Below, piece by piece: positions 9,561-18,070 of a stretch of DNA of 64,000 nt (positions are counted from its first letter, which is position 1; every line of letters starts with the position of its first letter). Made by a program: the position numbers and the translations under genes. The notes below the pieces were generated by a model, which was given only the letters and a program-made list of their open reading frames with translations, was not told where the DNA came from and did no database searches. The DNA comes from Paramacrobiotus metropolitanus (lineage: Eukaryota > Tardigrada > Eutardigrada > Parachela > Macrobiotidae): assembly GCF_019649055.1 (NCBI RefSeq), contig NW_026570231.1:1364001-1428000 (forward strand), given 5' to 3'.

Positions 9561-10976
9561 CTATTCCATCTCATTTGAGTCGTCCTCGCCATCTCTTGGC
9601 GGGCGCTTCTTAGCGCTTTCCGGTTGATTACGGTCGGACGTTCGGTCAACTGGTTCCGTTAAGTCAACTTCCATGACCTTTGCCGGGTCAACTTCCCGCT
9701 GGCCACGACCTTTCCCTTGGCGACTTCGTTTAACCGCCTCAACTCGATGGCGTGCGTCATTTTCTTCCAACCGCAATCTTCGATTATTAGGGTCATCTGC
9801 TAATCGACGTTGTACATCGGCGAGATTGTCTCGAAGCTGCTGGTTTCGTAGGCCACGTCGTCCTATCTGGTTAGGGGCGCGTTCTGGGCGTCGGTCGCCT
9901 TTGTTGACCAGAAATTCCGTTATGTAAACGTCGACTCCATCCACTGGTTCGACATAATCGCTCCCCATGGTGTCTTTAATTCGATTGATCCTCTCTTCCA
10001 CCTGGGAGGCATGGCGCTGTGTAAGATTGCCCTTTTCCATTCGTATCTTGCACTTTTTCAACGCCTTGCGAGCCGTGTGGGCTATCCCGACATGTTCCAT
10101 GGGTTCGCCCAGCTTCGCCACATGAGGTCGAAAGAGCGGTGGGATATCGTCCTTCATGGTATTAGATACCAACTGATTCTGTGTCTTGTAATGTGCCAAT
10201 CGTGCAGCAAAGACCTTCTGCCCCATCCTTTTTGCGACATGGTCTTTAGGATCCACTTGCAATCCTATCGATGCCCTTGCTGCAAGCAACTTGAAGGCTG
10301 GATTCACATGTCGTAAAACGAACTGAGCCACATATTCTTGTCGTTCGGGATAGTCTCTGTAATAGAATTGCGTCATCCCGACTGGGTCAGTCGTATCCAG
10401 TGGTACATCCAGTAAACTCAAATCCAATAGGCTATGTAACCCGTTCCGTCGAATAGGGAGATAACAATCCCTTACTGAATCGCGGGGGATGTATAATCGA
10501 CGGAAACTTCCTTGTTCCACTCCCTCTTTAATTTCTTTCGCATAGCCCGAATCGAATAAAAATTGACGCAGCTGATTCAGAATTGTGTGAATCTTATTCG
10601 CTTCCGCTGAGCCATCTTCAATCCCCATGTATCGACAGATTTCCGTCTTTTGTTCATCAGTGTCGTTCATATGGTATTCAATGTCGATAGTATCAGGGTG
10701 CCGATTATCGAATCGGGAAGTCGTTCGCCGGTCGCTTTCACGTCGTTCAGCCGGTTTGCGCTGACTTTCTTGTGCGCTTCGTTCTCCTGATTCTGACTGC
10801 GGCGATTCATTACCCGCCGGTGTAACCGGTTGAAGGTCACTGTCCAGAATTACGTTTCGTCGATGCGTCACATTTTCTTGGGGCGTCAAATCCGCGACTG
10901 AGCTGGCCCCTTCCATCGGGCCATCTTCTTGTACCGCATTCACGATTGGGTTCACCACGTGGACTGTTGACTCCAT
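9561..10976 (-). CDS. retroelement accessory ORF, 471 aa, unknown
   Basis: ATG at 10976 to a stop at 9561, the last ORF of the element. About 100 disordered residues with E/R/S bias come first. A probable folded core follows at residues 105-330, with a helical stretch IHTILNQLRQFLFDSGYAKEIKEG and then RRLYIPRDSVRDCYLPIRRNGL and QFVLRHVNPAFKLLAARASIG. The C-terminus is a charged, nuclear-signal-like tail (KRSRQGKGRGQRE, KKRPPRDGEDD). The upstream frame (10952-11269) seems to run into it through a one-base break at 10952-10976. The frame is uninterrupted over 1.4 kb. In retroviruses this position would hold env, but there is no signal peptide or membrane span. I recognise no family. Confidence 0.6.
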   Translation of the reverse strand: MESTVHVVNPIVNAVQEDGPMEGASSVADLTPQENVTHRRNVILDSDLQPVTPAGNESPQSESGERSAQESQRKPAERRESDRRTTSRFDNRHPDTIDIEYHMNDTDEQKTEICRYMGIEDGSAEANKIHTILNQLRQFLFDSGYAKEIKEGVEQGSFRRLYIPRDSVRDCYLPIRRNGLHSLLDLSLLDVPLDTTDPVGMTQFYYRDYPERQEYVAQFVLRHVNPAFKLLAARASIGLQVDPKDHVAKRMGQKVFAARLAHYKTQNQLVSNTMKDDIPPLFRPHVAKLGEPMEHVGIAHTARKALKKCKIRMEKGNLTQRHASQVEERINRIKDTMGSDYVEPVDGVDVYITEFLVNKGDRRPERAPNQIGRRGLRNQQLRDNLADVQRRLADDPNNRRLRLEENDARHRVEAVKRSRQGKGRGQREVDPAKVMEVDLTEPVDRTSDRNQPESAKKRPPRDGEDDSNEME

Positions 10977-11269
10977 TCGCTGATATTTCGGGGTGAATCT
11001 TCCCGTTCCGCACTCGATGACGTTTTGCTCGCGCCAGATTCGAAACCCGCATAGTACTTAGCTCTCTCTTGCCATCTCTTATCATGTGGGTCTGGCGTTC
11101 GATTTCGTGTGCGCTCGCGTCTCTTGTCCCATGACCTTTCGGGTGTTGCCATCCTAACGTTACGATTACAAAACCCAACTCCCAACGGCACCTGATGACC
11201 TTCCTTTTCAGGTTCTGTGCGGTATGATTCCGCACGCCGTTGTTCCTCGCGTCCTCTTGTTGCGACCAA
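10952..11269 (-). CDS. retroelement accessory ORF, Arg/Glu/Ser-rich segment
   Basis: A 105-codon frame of highly charged, RS/RE-rich sequence (RGREEQRRAES, DKRRERTRNRTPDPHDKRW). It probably belongs to one disordered protein with the segments on either side, separated by single-base shifts. No domain is recognised, and the first codon is not certain to be the start. Confidence 0.35.
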   Translation of the reverse strand: MVATRGREEQRRAESYRTEPEKEGHQVPLGVGFCNRNVRMATPERSWDKRRERTRNRTPDPHDKRWQERAKYYAGFESGASKTSSSAEREDSPRNISEWSQQSTW

Positions 11270-11310
11270 AATCTTTGCCGTGTCGATTTTCCGCTGAATA
11301 GTAGTTTCCG

Positions 11311-11694
11311 TTATTTCATTTCCGTGGCGTACCCAGCCTCTTCCGCCACGATAATCGCGATCACGGGAACGTTCGCGTGACCTTTCGCTGCGGTAATCCC
11401 GTGTCCTTTCACGGGATATTCACGTGACCTTTCACTTCGTTTCTCAGAGGTTCGTTCATGCTCCCTTGAATGTCCGCGTGACCTTTCTCTATGCGGAGGA
11501 GATCGAGGTCGTGTAAACCCCTCATCCCGTTCGAAACTTCTGAGCGCCTGCAGCACATCACTTTCGGTTTGGCGAGATTTGCGTAATGCGTCCATACGTC
11601 TTTCAGTTTCCTTCTTTATGTACGGTGCTGGAGCAAACCCCTTCTGCAATCGCAGCTTCTCCCGCAATAGCGCGTCAAATAGTTCCTGTTGCAT
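11311..11694 (-). CDS. retroelement accessory ORF, coiled coil plus RS-like tail
   Basis: A 127-codon frame from an ATG at 11694. Residues 1-50 are helical (MQQELFDALLREKLRLQKG), followed by an SR/ER-rich tail (RERSRGHSREHERTSEKRSERSR). Several RS and KGH units are produced by AAAGGTCAC copies at about 11378, 11424 and 11474. The upstream helical region (11700-11945) is in a different frame, consistent with indels. Confidence 0.35.
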   Translation of the reverse strand: MQQELFDALLREKLRLQKGFAPAPYIKKETERRMDALRKSRQTESDVLQALRSFERDEGFTRPRSPPHRERSRGHSREHERTSEKRSERSREYPVKGHGITAAKGHANVPVIAIIVAEEAGYATEMK

Positions 11695-11945
11695 AGCGGC
11701 CGGGTCGTTTGTCAGCGTATCGATCTGAATGATAAGAGACTGACGTATGAGCTGCGCTTCTTCGTCGTTTAGGCTGGCTGTAGGTACAGCTGGACTCGAC
11801 GTGCTAGACAGTGCCTCCCGTGCGGCCTGTTCGCTTGCCCTTTGGTTGTCCGCGTTCCATTTTCTGACGTCGCATCTTCTCTTGATCTTCCTCGAACTTC
11901 TTCCGGTATGCGTCCGTTTGTGGGCATTTCAGTGGCTCCAGAGTC

Positions 11946-12356
11946 TCATCCCAGCCACTTTTCGTTGTTCTGGATCGCTTCCCGGTAACGATCCTCGAGT
12001 AGCATTCGCTCTTCTACTGGGATGCTGCCGTAATTCCTCGCACTGATGAGGTTTCGAAAAACATCTAAGTTCCCACGTTTGGCTTCCCTGATCCTAACGA
12101 GTGAAACGATGTGTGGATCACCCAACTTGTGAATACATGTATAGCAGGGGAATTTCTTATCGACCTTTTTGTTATTCCGTAAACAGTCCGGACACTTTGG
12201 GTTATAGCCCGTAGATCTGTTTATCTCTGATGCCGTTCCTAAGCTTTTAGTGGTGGCTTGACCTTTTTGTGCCATTTTCTCCGTTTGAAATCTGCAATCA
12301 AAAAAACAATCCGTCATAGTAACTTTTCCGCGTTGATCTTTTCCATTCCTATCCAT
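11946..12356 (-). CDS. retroelement accessory ORF with zinc-ribbon-like CxxC pair
   Basis: First ATG at 12356; the frame ends at 11946. Its centre holds two CxxC knuckles, CPDCLRNNKK...KFPCYTC, about 14 residues apart and followed by H, an arrangement typical of a small zinc ribbon. The rest is helical (RIREAKRGNLDVFRNLI, EERMLLEDRYREAIQNNEKW). It breaks after NEKWLG, where the next frame continues with acidic helical sequence. The zinc ribbon may bind nucleic acid; this is inference from the cysteine spacing only. Confidence 0.4.
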   Translation of the reverse strand: MDRNGKDQRGKVTMTDCFFDCRFQTEKMAQKGQATTKSLGTASEINRSTGYNPKCPDCLRNNKKVDKKFPCYTCIHKLGDPHIVSLVRIREAKRGNLDVFRNLISARNYGSIPVEERMLLEDRYREAIQNNEKWLG

Positions 12357-12640
12357 TATCAAGGCTTTCTATCATTTTTACGCCTATTCCGTTACTGAGC
12401 TGAGACTTTCCTAGCTCCTACTGCCCTCTCCATCGCCTTAACGTGGTGACCTTTCTCACGTTATCAGCACTTTCTGACTACTGTGATTTTTTCTATTAGT
12501 GTCTTATCGTCATTACTTCTCGAGTTGACCTTTTCCCTTTCAATTTTCCGTAGAATTTTTCTCTTTCGTTTTGAACTGTTTTATGCTTTTTACTGTAATA
12601 TGCAGGGTTCATTACTCGCTGCACATTACACTCGTCCCAT

Positions 12641-15568
12641 TCACTCAGACTCCTTCGCCGGCGGTTTATACGGCTTGAAGTCAACTCGGCCATCCTGGTT
12701 AATATGAAGCACTTCATCTGCAATCAATGCTTCAACGGCATTCTTGATCCATTCTTTATCGTTCTCGATATTCAATTCTCCCAATTCATAATGGACGGCC
12801 ATGAAGTTCGAAAGGTCATTCCATGACGCTCCATTGGTACCGCCGATGGCGTCCAAAGCCACGTCTGTGATGGCTATCTTCCAGGCCTCTAGCTCCATTT
12901 TCAGTCTGGGTGTGCGATCCTGGCCCTGTTTCGGAAGGTAGTAAATAACCTTGTTATCCTTGTTATATTTACATCCCAGTCTTCCTTCCTTATATGCTCT
13001 TTTCAAGACTCGCTCGGTCATGCTGAGTGATGATCTTCCATTCGAGTTTTCAGCGACTTGTCTTTTCAGATGCACACCAAGCATCTCGCCTTCGCTAATA
13101 TTCTGAAGTACAGCCTGGACTTCGCTCCATGTCCGGGTAGTCACGTCCAACGGTGCTCCTAGCGTATAATCTGTCGCCTCCTTTGTCTTCGTAGTACTAG
13201 ATTCCGTTTTCTGGGGGGATATTGCCGAGTCCGTTGGGTCGGTTGTCTCTGTTTCATCAATCCTCAGTTTTTCCAACGAACCAGATGATGACTGAGCGGA
13301 TTTCGGTTCATCGGTTTTCTTTTTCTGTGGCAAAGTCTCGTGACCTCCCACTTCACATGCCGACTTCGATCGCTCTTTCTCAAAAGCCTCCTTCAATGGT
13401 GCGAACAATGATTTCTCATACACCTGTCGCGTGGCGGCCGCTTCTGCTTCTGCCGCTACCTTGTCCATCGGGAGCATAACCTTTTCTTTTTCCCGTTTTT
13501 CAGAAGTCCCATGACCTTTCGGTTGAGTTTCTTCCGTCGCAGTGCCAGATGTCTCCTGACCTTTATACTTTTCTGTCGTCGGTTCCAAAGGCGTTGGGAC
13601 AGAAGTGTCATCGTCACTCTCTTCCGATTCCACGTCCATCGGCCCTTTCATTTTCGTCGCTTTCTTAGAAGAAGCCTGAGCGGCTTCTTCTTCAGCTGTT
13701 AGCGGTGCGATCCGATTCAGTATGGGAGTTGTCGGATCCCCACTCGATGGCACAATTTCCATCTCCTGACTATCGGACATATTACAATGGACTTGTTTTT
13801 CCGGCGGTATCAGGCCTACCCTCGTGTATCGGATCGGGTATCCTTTATGTGCGTTTGTTGTGGAAATGATGTTCTGTTTTATCATCCTCGCCAACGCGCG
13901 TTCAGTGGCCGTGTCGATTTCCTTTATCATGCCTTTTCCGTCATTCCAAACAGCATTGATGTATTGGCTGTTTCGGTGGCTCGTTGACCTCAACGGGCTT
14001 GTCATTCCCGCGATTGCCCTTTCTACTCGCATAGAGGTATCTTCATTTGGAGTCGTCAGCGCCTTATCCGAACTTGACGGTCTGAATAATTTAGCCTTAT
14101 ACGCAAAATTCGGATGTTTCTGGAGAAGTTTTCCCGCATTCCGAGCGTATTCCAACACCACATCGAACTTCTGTTTGGTGAAGCTACCGTGCATTTCCTT
14201 TCTCAAATATTTCTTTAGCCCCGTTCTGAATTTCGATGTTACTGATGTCGTTCGTATTCGTGTAAAATTCTTCTCCGCTCCATCAAATGCATCGATGATT
14301 TCGTCAATCGTGGTCAAATTATCGCTGTCTGGATCTTCAAATTCCGCTTCATCTCCCGAGTAATCGAGTTCACTGTCACCGTCCGGTTCGATATAGTTGG
14401 CCATTGCTAATGCGTCGATTTTCATGGCCTCCTTCCCTTTATTTTTCGGCTTTGCGGGTTTGCTCTTTACTTTCTTCCCTTTCTCCAGAACCTCCGCTAG
14501 GCTTCTTGGTTCTGTAGTTTTTGATCGCGTCGTTTTAGGGTCCGTATGTGACCTTATGCTAACCGTTGAAGTGCTTGGTAGGCTCACTTCCGACGCTTCT
14601 GATTCGCGGGACGTCTCCCGTTTCGCTTTCTCACGCGTCCCTTTCTCTCTGCGCCCTTTCGTAGTGGATGCTGAAATAACGACTGGAACAATCTGTTTCA
14701 CAGCTATGACCTTTCCCTTGGATGTTGACGGCTCAGGCTCGGTGACCTTTAACTTTGATGTAGCCGATTCGATAACAAATTTCTTTGGGATTATAGGTGT
14801 GGATGACCTTTCTTCCCCTTCGCCGGCTGATTCGTCCAATATTTCAACATCATGAGACGACGGTTCGTCTTTCTTCTTTTTCTCTCCCTTTTTTCTCCGG
14901 GTGCTTGTGCTCTCGCTTTCATCACCGCTCTTTTTCTTCTTATCACGGTTCATGGCTTCTTCCAGTTTAGCCGCTTCCCTCGGTTTAACGACCACTTTTG
15001 GAGGCTGATTATCTTCCTCGGCCATCTCATCATCTTCATCGGCCGGTTCCTCTGCCGAATCGTCGTTAGCTTCCTCCTCTTCGGAATCGTCCTGTTTCGA
15101 TGGTCTCCTGGAACTCTCCGTTCCTGCCGCTTCGGCTACGGAGGTCTCTGCCATCTCTCCGGCTCCGCTTTCTTGTGCCGGGTGTTGGGCCTGAATTTCC
15201 AAATGTGGTGTTTCTTTTGTCTGTCCCTGTGTGACGATCTCCCACAAAGGGTTTTTCTTCGCGTCATAGAACACCGTTTTGTACGCTCCATTTTCCGTTC
15301 TCCTTGTTAGTCGGAAATGGGCTTCATCTACCTCCGCCCGATGTCGCATCATGCTGATCAGTGCATTCGCTTGAACTAAAGGATCTTGACGTTCACTTGC
15401 TGGTATCAAGTTCCACAGTTGTTCTAATGCTGCCCGATTGGCATGTTCGGCGCTCTCTTCTGGCACGTCCCATGGGGCGTATGGGATTGGATCTCCTGTT
15501 ATCGGATCGACGATTAATGCGGTTATGCAATCCGTTGTTCCATCGCTGAAGTGGAGTGTCAGCGTCAC
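12641..15568 (-). CDS. retroelement accessory ORF, 975 aa, disordered with C-terminal winged-helix-like domains
   Basis: The longest post-integrase frame, uninterrupted for 2.9 kb. The first codon listed is GTG and the coding frame probably starts upstream across a break near 15570-15776. Residues 1-130 may form a small folded domain (LHFSDGTTDCITALIVDP). A long acidic and basic low-complexity stretch follows. Around residues 420-600 are helical blocks ending in a wing-like strand (YPIRYTRVGLIPPE). The last 150 residues hold two winged-helix-like units: EVQAVLQNISEGEMLGVHLK...VIYYLP and AITDVALDAIGGTNGASWNDLSNFM...VLHI. The second resembles the linker histone H1 globular fold in spacing, which is a weak resemblance. 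A DNA- or chromatin-binding role is my inference. Confidence 0.55.
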   Translation of the reverse strand: MTLTLHFSDGTTDCITALIVDPITGDPIPYAPWDVPEESAEHANRAALEQLWNLIPASERQDPLVQANALISMMRHRAEVDEAHFRLTRRTENGAYKTVFYDAKKNPLWEIVTQGQTKETPHLEIQAQHPAQESGAGEMAETSVAEAAGTESSRRPSKQDDSEEEEANDDSAEEPADEDDEMAEEDNQPPKVVVKPREAAKLEEAMNRDKKKKSGDESESTSTRRKKGEKKKKDEPSSHDVEILDESAGEGEERSSTPIIPKKFVIESATSKLKVTEPEPSTSKGKVIAVKQIVPVVISASTTKGRREKGTREKAKRETSRESEASEVSLPSTSTVSIRSHTDPKTTRSKTTEPRSLAEVLEKGKKVKSKPAKPKNKGKEAMKIDALAMANYIEPDGDSELDYSGDEAEFEDPDSDNLTTIDEIIDAFDGAEKNFTRIRTTSVTSKFRTGLKKYLRKEMHGSFTKQKFDVVLEYARNAGKLLQKHPNFAYKAKLFRPSSSDKALTTPNEDTSMRVERAIAGMTSPLRSTSHRNSQYINAVWNDGKGMIKEIDTATERALARMIKQNIISTTNAHKGYPIRYTRVGLIPPEKQVHCNMSDSQEMEIVPSSGDPTTPILNRIAPLTAEEEAAQASSKKATKMKGPMDVESEESDDDTSVPTPLEPTTEKYKGQETSGTATEETQPKGHGTSEKREKEKVMLPMDKVAAEAEAAATRQVYEKSLFAPLKEAFEKERSKSACEVGGHETLPQKKKTDEPKSAQSSSGSLEKLRIDETETTDPTDSAISPQKTESSTTKTKEATDYTLGAPLDVTTRTWSEVQAVLQNISEGEMLGVHLKRQVAENSNGRSSLSMTERVLKRAYKEGRLGCKYNKDNKVIYYLPKQGQDRTPRLKMELEAWKIAITDVALDAIGGTNGASWNDLSNFMAVHYELGELNIENDKEWIKNAVEALIADEVLHINQDGRVDFKPYKPPAKESE

Positions 15569-15572
15569 TTTC

Positions 15573-15950
15573 CTACACGTTCCCTACACGACTCGTAATC
15601 GTCCAATGTTCGTTTATTCGGATCTGGGTCTGCTGTCGGTTTTGAGCGAGTTCTCTTTGATCAACAGTTTGCCATCCGTTGTGTATGTATATGCCATGGT
15701 CATCGTCTGTGCCTACTTTGATACGGATCCATGCATCTTCTTCGGTTGCAACTTTAGATACCACGTGCTTCATCATCTGAACGATAACTCTTGGGTTATG
15801 ACGTTCTTCTGGGGAATAAACTGTAGCGCCTCATTGACTATCGTTTTGACTCTTTCCCAATGGCATCCTTGACTGACCTATCCGCGAGGGGATTATACGA
15901 GTCGATCTCTTTGTTCGTTTTCTTATCGACTATTCGTGCGGTGACCTTTC
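15573..15950 (-). pseudogene. retroelement accessory coding region, frame-broken
   Basis: A 67-codon minus-strand frame at 15573-15776 (DDHGIYIHNGWQTVDQ) appears to continue into the 975-aa ORF through a one-base shift within two near-identical GTGTAGG units at about 15573-15593. Upstream, 15780-15950 shows coding-like composition without a long frame. It is probably the true N-terminal part of the 975-aa protein. Confidence 0.3.
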
Positions 15951-16158
15951 GTTCTCTATGGTCTTCGCCAGTGTACTTGGCCGTGAAGCTTCTACACTTC
16001 GGAAATCGAATTTGACCTTCTGTTCCAGCTGGTGTGGGTGGCGCGCTCTTTTCTACCCACTGGGACTGGGCCTTGTGGCTTTGCCGGCTCAGCTGGTGTT
16101 GCTTTACCTGACGTGGCCTTCTTCGTTCGCTGCCCTTTCTTGTCAGTTTCTTTTGGGC

Positions 16159-16614
16159 TTATCGTTGGTGACCTTGCTCTTTTCCACTCTTCGTGGCTCC
16201 GCTAGATGGTTCTGTAACCGAACTGGTCCGTCCACGTGTTGATCCTGCGGTCGAGCTGGCCCGTGACCTTTCTGCTCGTTCAGTTAATTCGGCATCAATC
16301 TTTTCTCTTTGTTGCCAAAGGTCACTGTCAGACATTTCATCCACCGAAGTGGCTTTTTCGACTAATGGCTTAGATGTTCCTGCGCTGCTGGTCGCTGGAA
16401 TCGTTTTCTCTTCCGGAAATACTTTAAGGTATCTCAGAACCTTCTCGATAATCCGCGGCCACTGCCTGCCATGTACTGCCGGATGATATTGCCACATCGA
16501 TGCAATTTTATCGCTAATTCTTTGCGCTTGACTTCTATCGCTTTTGTTTTCTCTTTCAACGCTGTGTGGCATGGTTTGATGACTGCCTCCAGGCTGATCA
16601 ACTTTCCATACCAT
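16159..16614 (-). CDS. retroelement accessory ORF, 151 codons
   Basis: The frame overlaps the previous ORF by 180 bp in another phase. The coding-like part is helical, RIIEKVLRYLKVFPEEKTI followed by DLWQQREKIDAELTERAERSR, then Ser/Thr-rich sequence. AAAGGTCAC copies near 16262 and, in reverse, 16317 fall inside it. Probably a continuation of the ORF at 16434-16973 after an indel. Unknown function. Confidence 0.3.
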   Translation of the reverse strand: MVWKVDQPGGSHQTMPHSVERENKSDRSQAQRISDKIASMWQYHPAVHGRQWPRIIEKVLRYLKVFPEEKTIPATSSAGTSKPLVEKATSVDEMSDSDLWQQREKIDAELTERAERSRASSTAGSTRGRTSSVTEPSSGATKSGKEQGHQR

Positions 16615-16973
16615 CCATGTTCGTCTTCCACTCTCATGTGAATTCTGTAAAGGTCACGGCACATCCTGTTAAAGTCCTGAATGGCCGTTCCATCCGCTTC
16701 TGTCAACTCTTCTGCTTTGTCCACGATTACGTTTAAACGCGCATCATCCTCTCTGAGGTCCAAAGGGAGTTTCGGCGCGTACTCGTGTACTGAAGGTTCG
16801 CCTGGTGGCGTCAACCGTAACCCATCTGGTCCCGTTTCGTCCAAGTTAGGGCCCAGTGATGGCAATATGCCTCGCGGTCGTGGTGAATCGAACCGGTTTC
16901 CGCCTCGTCTTCCTCCTCTCTGTGGCGAGTTCCGGTGAGATCGTTGCGCTCCAAGTTGCTGCGGTGTTCTCAT
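16434..16973 (-). CDS. retroelement accessory ORF, helical, 179 aa
   Basis: ATG at 16973 overlaps the TGA of the previous ORF as ATGA. An Arg/Gly/Pro-rich head (RGGRRGGNRF) precedes a predicted helical domain from residue 75 (RLNVIVDKAEELTEADGTAI, FNRMCRDLYRIHMRV, EKTKAIEVKRKELAIK). The reading frame shifts near 16500. Unrecognised. Confidence 0.35.
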   Translation of the reverse strand: MRTPQQLGAQRSHRNSPQRGGRRGGNRFDSPRPRGILPSLGPNLDETGPDGLRLTPPGEPSVHEYAPKLPLDLREDDARLNVIVDKAEELTEADGTAIQDFNRMCRDLYRIHMRVEDEHGWYGKLISLEAVIKPCHTALKEKTKAIEVKRKELAIKLHRCGNIIRQYMAGSGRGLSRRF

Positions 16974-17509
16974 GCGAGGCGCCCGATATCCGACAGTGAC
17001 AAGCCTCCCGTCTCCGGAAAAGGCGGTAATATCGGAGATGACCTTTGTGATCGTGGTGGAGTTCCGCTGAATCCACCATGTCCCATAAATCGACTCGGTG
17101 TGGTCTGTTGCGGTGGCGGCATCAACATTCTTGCCGGTCCCATCATTACTTGTGGTGGTCCCATCGGTGGGGTATACGATCCTGGATACGGTTGATACGG
17201 GGCGCCCGTTACTTGTCCCGAATACTGGGTTCCGGCAGGTGAGCCGTGGTGCACCCAGTTAACCGTGTCCTGATAACTCGTCTGCTGTCCTGGATCGTGA
17301 TACACGTAATATCCCTGGCCGCCATAGTAACCTCCTTGACTTGTTCCAGGTTCATTCTGAGCCGTTCCCACTGACGACGTTGATCCTTCACCATATGAGG
17401 TGTCATAACCGTATTCACCTTCCATTCTTATAGGTGTAGATGCTTTTAGTGGGTTTCCAATACTTTCCGAGTCTGAATTATCCGAGTTTTGTCGTTCCAA
17501 TCTGTCCAT
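16970..17509 (-). CDS. retroelement accessory ORF, low-complexity Gly/Pro/Tyr/Gln-rich, 179 aa
   Basis: ATG at 17509. Ser/Asp-rich start, then a prion-like G/Y/Q/S region (GGYYGGQGYYVYHDPGQQ) and a proline-rich stretch (PGSYTPPMGPPQVMM). Sequences of this composition often drive condensation or RNA granule binding; that is inference. The frame is clean. Confidence 0.45.
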   Translation of the reverse strand: MDRLERQNSDNSDSESIGNPLKASTPIRMEGEYGYDTSYGEGSTSSVGTAQNEPGTSQGGYYGGQGYYVYHDPGQQTSYQDTVNWVHHGSPAGTQYSGQVTGAPYQPYPGSYTPPMGPPQVMMGPARMLMPPPQQTTPSRFMGHGGFSGTPPRSQRSSPILPPFPETGGLSLSDIGRLA

Positions 17510-17632
17510 TAACTGTGCTTACCTTCTATAAAACGAAACAATAAAGGTTAACTTTTGCACAGTGGTGACCTTTCTTTTTCCTTTTCGACTCCTATTTTTA
17601 ATTTATTGTGACCCTTATTTATGTCTATGTGG

Positions 17633-17905
17633 TTATTTGTTCTCTCGTCCTTTAGTTATCCGATCAAGAAGTTCTTTCTCGGCTGCATCCTCAGGTTCGC
17701 CTTTTGGGTCAATAAGTCCGTAGGGGTCGGTTTCTTTTTTCTTCTGTTTGGCTTTCCGCTCGTTAATTGCTTTCGCTATATCACGGCCCAATTGTTCAGC
17801 TTTTGATTTGACCGCTTCTATCTCCTCTTCTCTCTTTTTTATGAGGTCATTCTCATTACCGGTAACAGTGCGTGGTTCGAAAAAATTCGGGTCACGCTCT
17901 GACAT
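17633..17905 (-). CDS. retroelement small ORF after the integrase, 90 aa, with FEPR motif
   Basis: ATG at 17905. Starts MSERDPNFFEPRTVTGNE and continues as a charged coiled coil (IKKREEEIEAVKSKAEQLGRDIAKAINERKAKQ). The FEPR-T/S-A/V-T peptide recurs in the region just upstream (about 17960), in the ORF at 23778-24194, and as FEPPLLPE/SEPPPLPE at the integrase C-terminus. The repeat is visible at DNA level as GTGGTTCGAAAA. Confidence 0.4.
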   Translation of the reverse strand: MSERDPNFFEPRTVTGNENDLIKKREEEIEAVKSKAEQLGRDIAKAINERKAKQKKKETDPYGLIDPKGEPEDAAEKELLDRITKGRENK

Positions 17906-18070
17906 CTCAGCGTCCGTACGCTGTTTCGAAAGGTCATCCTTATCTTCGGTAGCAGTGCGTGGTTCGAAAAGGATTGTTGCAGGTCCTTTTGGAAGTACGC
18001 TCTGGTACTTTAGAGGTCGGTTCGTTGTCTTGTTCCAGTGACCTTTCTGCCAAATTACCAGCCTCCGCGT

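Noticed and set aside
13787-15549. Long plus-strand ORFs opposite the retroelement (for example 13824-14363, 14397-14855, 14852-15310)
   Set aside because: Shadows of the minus-strand ORFs; F/S/L/R-rich composition typical of antisense of K/E/R-rich coding sequence.
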